From NCBI GenBank assembly GCA_016934775.1, contig JAFGSP010000028.1, forward strand, positions 1 to 5,901: a stretch of DNA of 5,901 bases, given 5' to 3'. Each line of letters starts with the position of its first letter. Within the stretch, counting starts at the first letter, position 1. The notes beneath the pieces were generated by a model. It had not been told where the DNA came from. It saw only the letters and a list, made by a program, of their open reading frames with translations, and did not search any database. The stretch is from Candidatus Woesearchaeota archaeon (GTDB lineage: Archaea > Nanobdellota > Nanobdellia > Woesearchaeales > GW2011-AR15). Below, piece by piece: positions 4,850 through 5,901 of this stretch. Made by a program: the position numbers and the translations under genes.

Positions 4850-5470
4850 CTAAATCTCTATAACCTTGCCGTGCCTTCCGACATTGATGACCTTTGTCTT
4901 TCCAATGACTTCTTCGATACCTTCAGCTTCATGGACATGGCTGCAGAGGAGAATGTCAGGTTTGAATGCCTCAACAGCTTTCTTTATTCCCGGGCTGCCG
5001 GGCACAAATTCGCTTAGTTTCTCCATCTTTGTATCAGATGGGTGGACATGGCTTACCATTATCTTTTTTTCAAGATACTTGATCTTGTCATGTCCCTGTT
5101 TTAACAGGTCATATATTTCCTTGTCAGTCATCCTTGACTTAGGACCTATGTTAGCCCCGCCGCATCCAAATATGCCGACATCATCGTATTTGACAGAATA
5201 CCCGTGGATGTTCTTGATATCCGGTCCGTACAGTTCAGCCAGGAAGTCAGCAGTCGCCACAGTCTCATGGTTTCCCGGGATAAGAAGAACTTTTTTCTTC
5301 CTCTTTGCAAACGGCCCAATCAGATTGTCAGTGCTCATCTCATGGAAAGTCAGATCGCCGCACAATATCACAAGATCAACTTTTTCTTTTTCTGCTCTCT
5401 GGGCAAGCTTTTCTGCAAGGCTCATATCTCCATGCAGGTCTCCTGATGCTAGAATCTTGATTTGAATCAC
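4850..5470 (-). CDS. Calcineurin-like metallophosphoesterase
   Basis: This is a 206-residue soluble enzyme with the full set of binuclear metal-binding motifs of the calcineurin-like phosphoesterase superfamily: DLH (Asp11, His13), GDLT (38-41), GNHE (66-69), SHVHP (140-144) and SHVHEA (177-182). It most resembles the small archaeal/bacterial Icc-type predicted phosphoesterases (COG2129-like). The substrate (phosphodiester, phosphomonoester or nucleotide) cannot be told from the sequence. No signal peptide or membrane segment is visible. The start is GTG 5470, overlapping the TGA of the upstream Sua5-like gene as GTGA. The next in-frame ATG would remove the DLH motif, so the GTG is well supported. 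The overlap implies translational coupling and a shared message. Confidence 0.93.
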   Translation of the reverse strand: MIQIKILASGDLHGDMSLAEKLAQRAEKEKVDLVILCGDLTFHEMSTDNLIGPFAKRKKKVLLIPGNHETVATADFLAELYGPDIKNIHGYSVKYDDVGIFGCGGANIGPKSRMTDKEIYDLLKQGHDKIKYLEKKIMVSHVHPSDTKMEKLSEFVPGSPGIKKAVEAFKPDILLCSHVHEAEGIEEVIGKTKVINVGRHGKVIEI

Positions 5471-5901
5471 CTCTCTTTGATTTCCTTGTTTTCAGTCAAT
5501 ACAACAAGGGTCGAAGGCCTGCTCTTTTTAATGCCTTCATAGAATATGTAATCGACAGATGCCTTGATATCAGGATCAAGGTTTTCCATAGAGGTCATGA
5601 ATTCTTCTCCGTGCTTGTTTACAGATGTTGTTACAACAGGGAAGCCCATTTCACTAACAATGCCTGAGAACCAATTATCTGGAATTCTGACTCCGACCGT
5701 ATTGAGCCCCGGGTTGACTTCTTTGGATATAGCTGTGCTTTTATTAAGTCTGAGCACAAAAGTATACTGGCCCGGCAGCTTATCAAGCCAACCCAGATCC
5801 TGTTCATCAATAATACAGTTTTCCTTTATCCATTCTTCGCCTGGGGCAATCACTGAAAAAGGCTGATCTTCCCTTTCTTTTATCTTTCTGATCCTTTTTA
5901 C
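5467..5901 (-). CDS. Sua5/YrdC/YciO-type protein, 5' end cut by window edge
   Basis: In this family, threonylcarbamoyl-AMP is made from threonine, bicarbonate and ATP as the first step of t6A tRNA modification. The frame is open to the window end, giving 144 residues and lacking the true N-terminus. Visible family features are the K-x-R segment KIKERE followed by QPFSVIAPG, VGVRIPDNWF, TTSVNKHGEEF (the T-S-x-N-x-x-G motif) and a C-terminal PSTLVVL. It stops soon after that, so there is no separate C-terminal Sua5 domain; it is a single-domain YrdC-like form. YciO-like paralogues of uncertain function share this fold, so a t6A role is likely but not proven. An apparent start at 5853 is an internal GTG (Val) and not the real one. 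It overlaps the phosphoesterase gene by 4 nt. Confidence 0.88.
   Translation of the reverse strand, partial: VKRIRKIKEREDQPFSVIAPGEEWIKENCIIDEQDLGWLDKLPGQYTFVLRLNKSTAISKEVNPGLNTVGVRIPDNWFSGIVSEMGFPVVTTSVNKHGEEFMTSMENLDPDIKASVDYIFYEGIKKSRPSTLVVLTENKEIKER

Noticed and set aside
4866..5465. 199-codon + strand ORF opposite the phosphoesterase
   Set aside because: It is antisense to a gene with all metal-binding motifs intact, and its own translation has no family signature.
1..5901. CRISPR array, tRNA gene, insertion sequence or transposase
   Set aside because: No regularly spaced repeats, no cloverleaf and no transposase-like protein were found on either strand by eye.

Overview
This window is archaeal. 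It carries a complete transcription factor B gene. Most of its genes have a TATA element centred about 27-30 nt before the start codon, the spacing expected of leaderless archaeal transcripts. It also encodes an Mtq2/HemK2-type methyltransferase joined to a kinase that I recall as the archaeal COG2112 family. The DNA is AT-rich and the genes are tightly packed, with several overlapping ends. An uncultured, small-genome archaeon (DPANN-like) would fit, but that placement is inference.

Layout. Positions 1-70 hold the possible tail of an upstream + strand gene. Positions 67-278 are the most unusual part. A 30-nt sequence beginning at a GTG codon (67-96) is repeated with 5 differences at the true start of the next gene (249-278). 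An inverted copy of its first part (95-111) can pair with either direct copy. Between the copies lies a GC-rich, highly foldable stretch (110-242) that looks like a structured RNA in the leader of the 249-797 gene. That gene encodes an unrecognised protein with a possible GNAT-like C-terminal half. Next on the + strand come tfb (913-1848) and a small STAS-like protein (1884-2282). The latter converges, with overlapping stop codons, on a minimal O6-alkylguanine-DNA alkyltransferase on the - strand (2279-2593).

Positions 2594-2753 are a divergent promoter region containing three inverted repeats. It separates the alkyltransferase from a membrane-anchored DUF4349 protein (2754-3665, + strand). 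That gene converges with a 20-nt overlap on a - strand block: the methyltransferase-kinase fusion (3646-4812), a metallophosphoesterase (4850-5470), and a Sua5/YrdC-type protein cut by the window end (5467-5901). The last two share a GTGA stop/start overlap and are probably co-transcribed.

Functionally, the - strand block leans toward translation: t6A tRNA modification (Sua5/YrdC) and release-factor glutamine methylation (Mtq2-like domain). The + strand contains basal transcription (TFB), a possible signalling adaptor (STAS-like) and an envelope protein (DUF4349). The best candidate for something undescribed is the repeat-plus-structured-RNA arrangement at 67-278.
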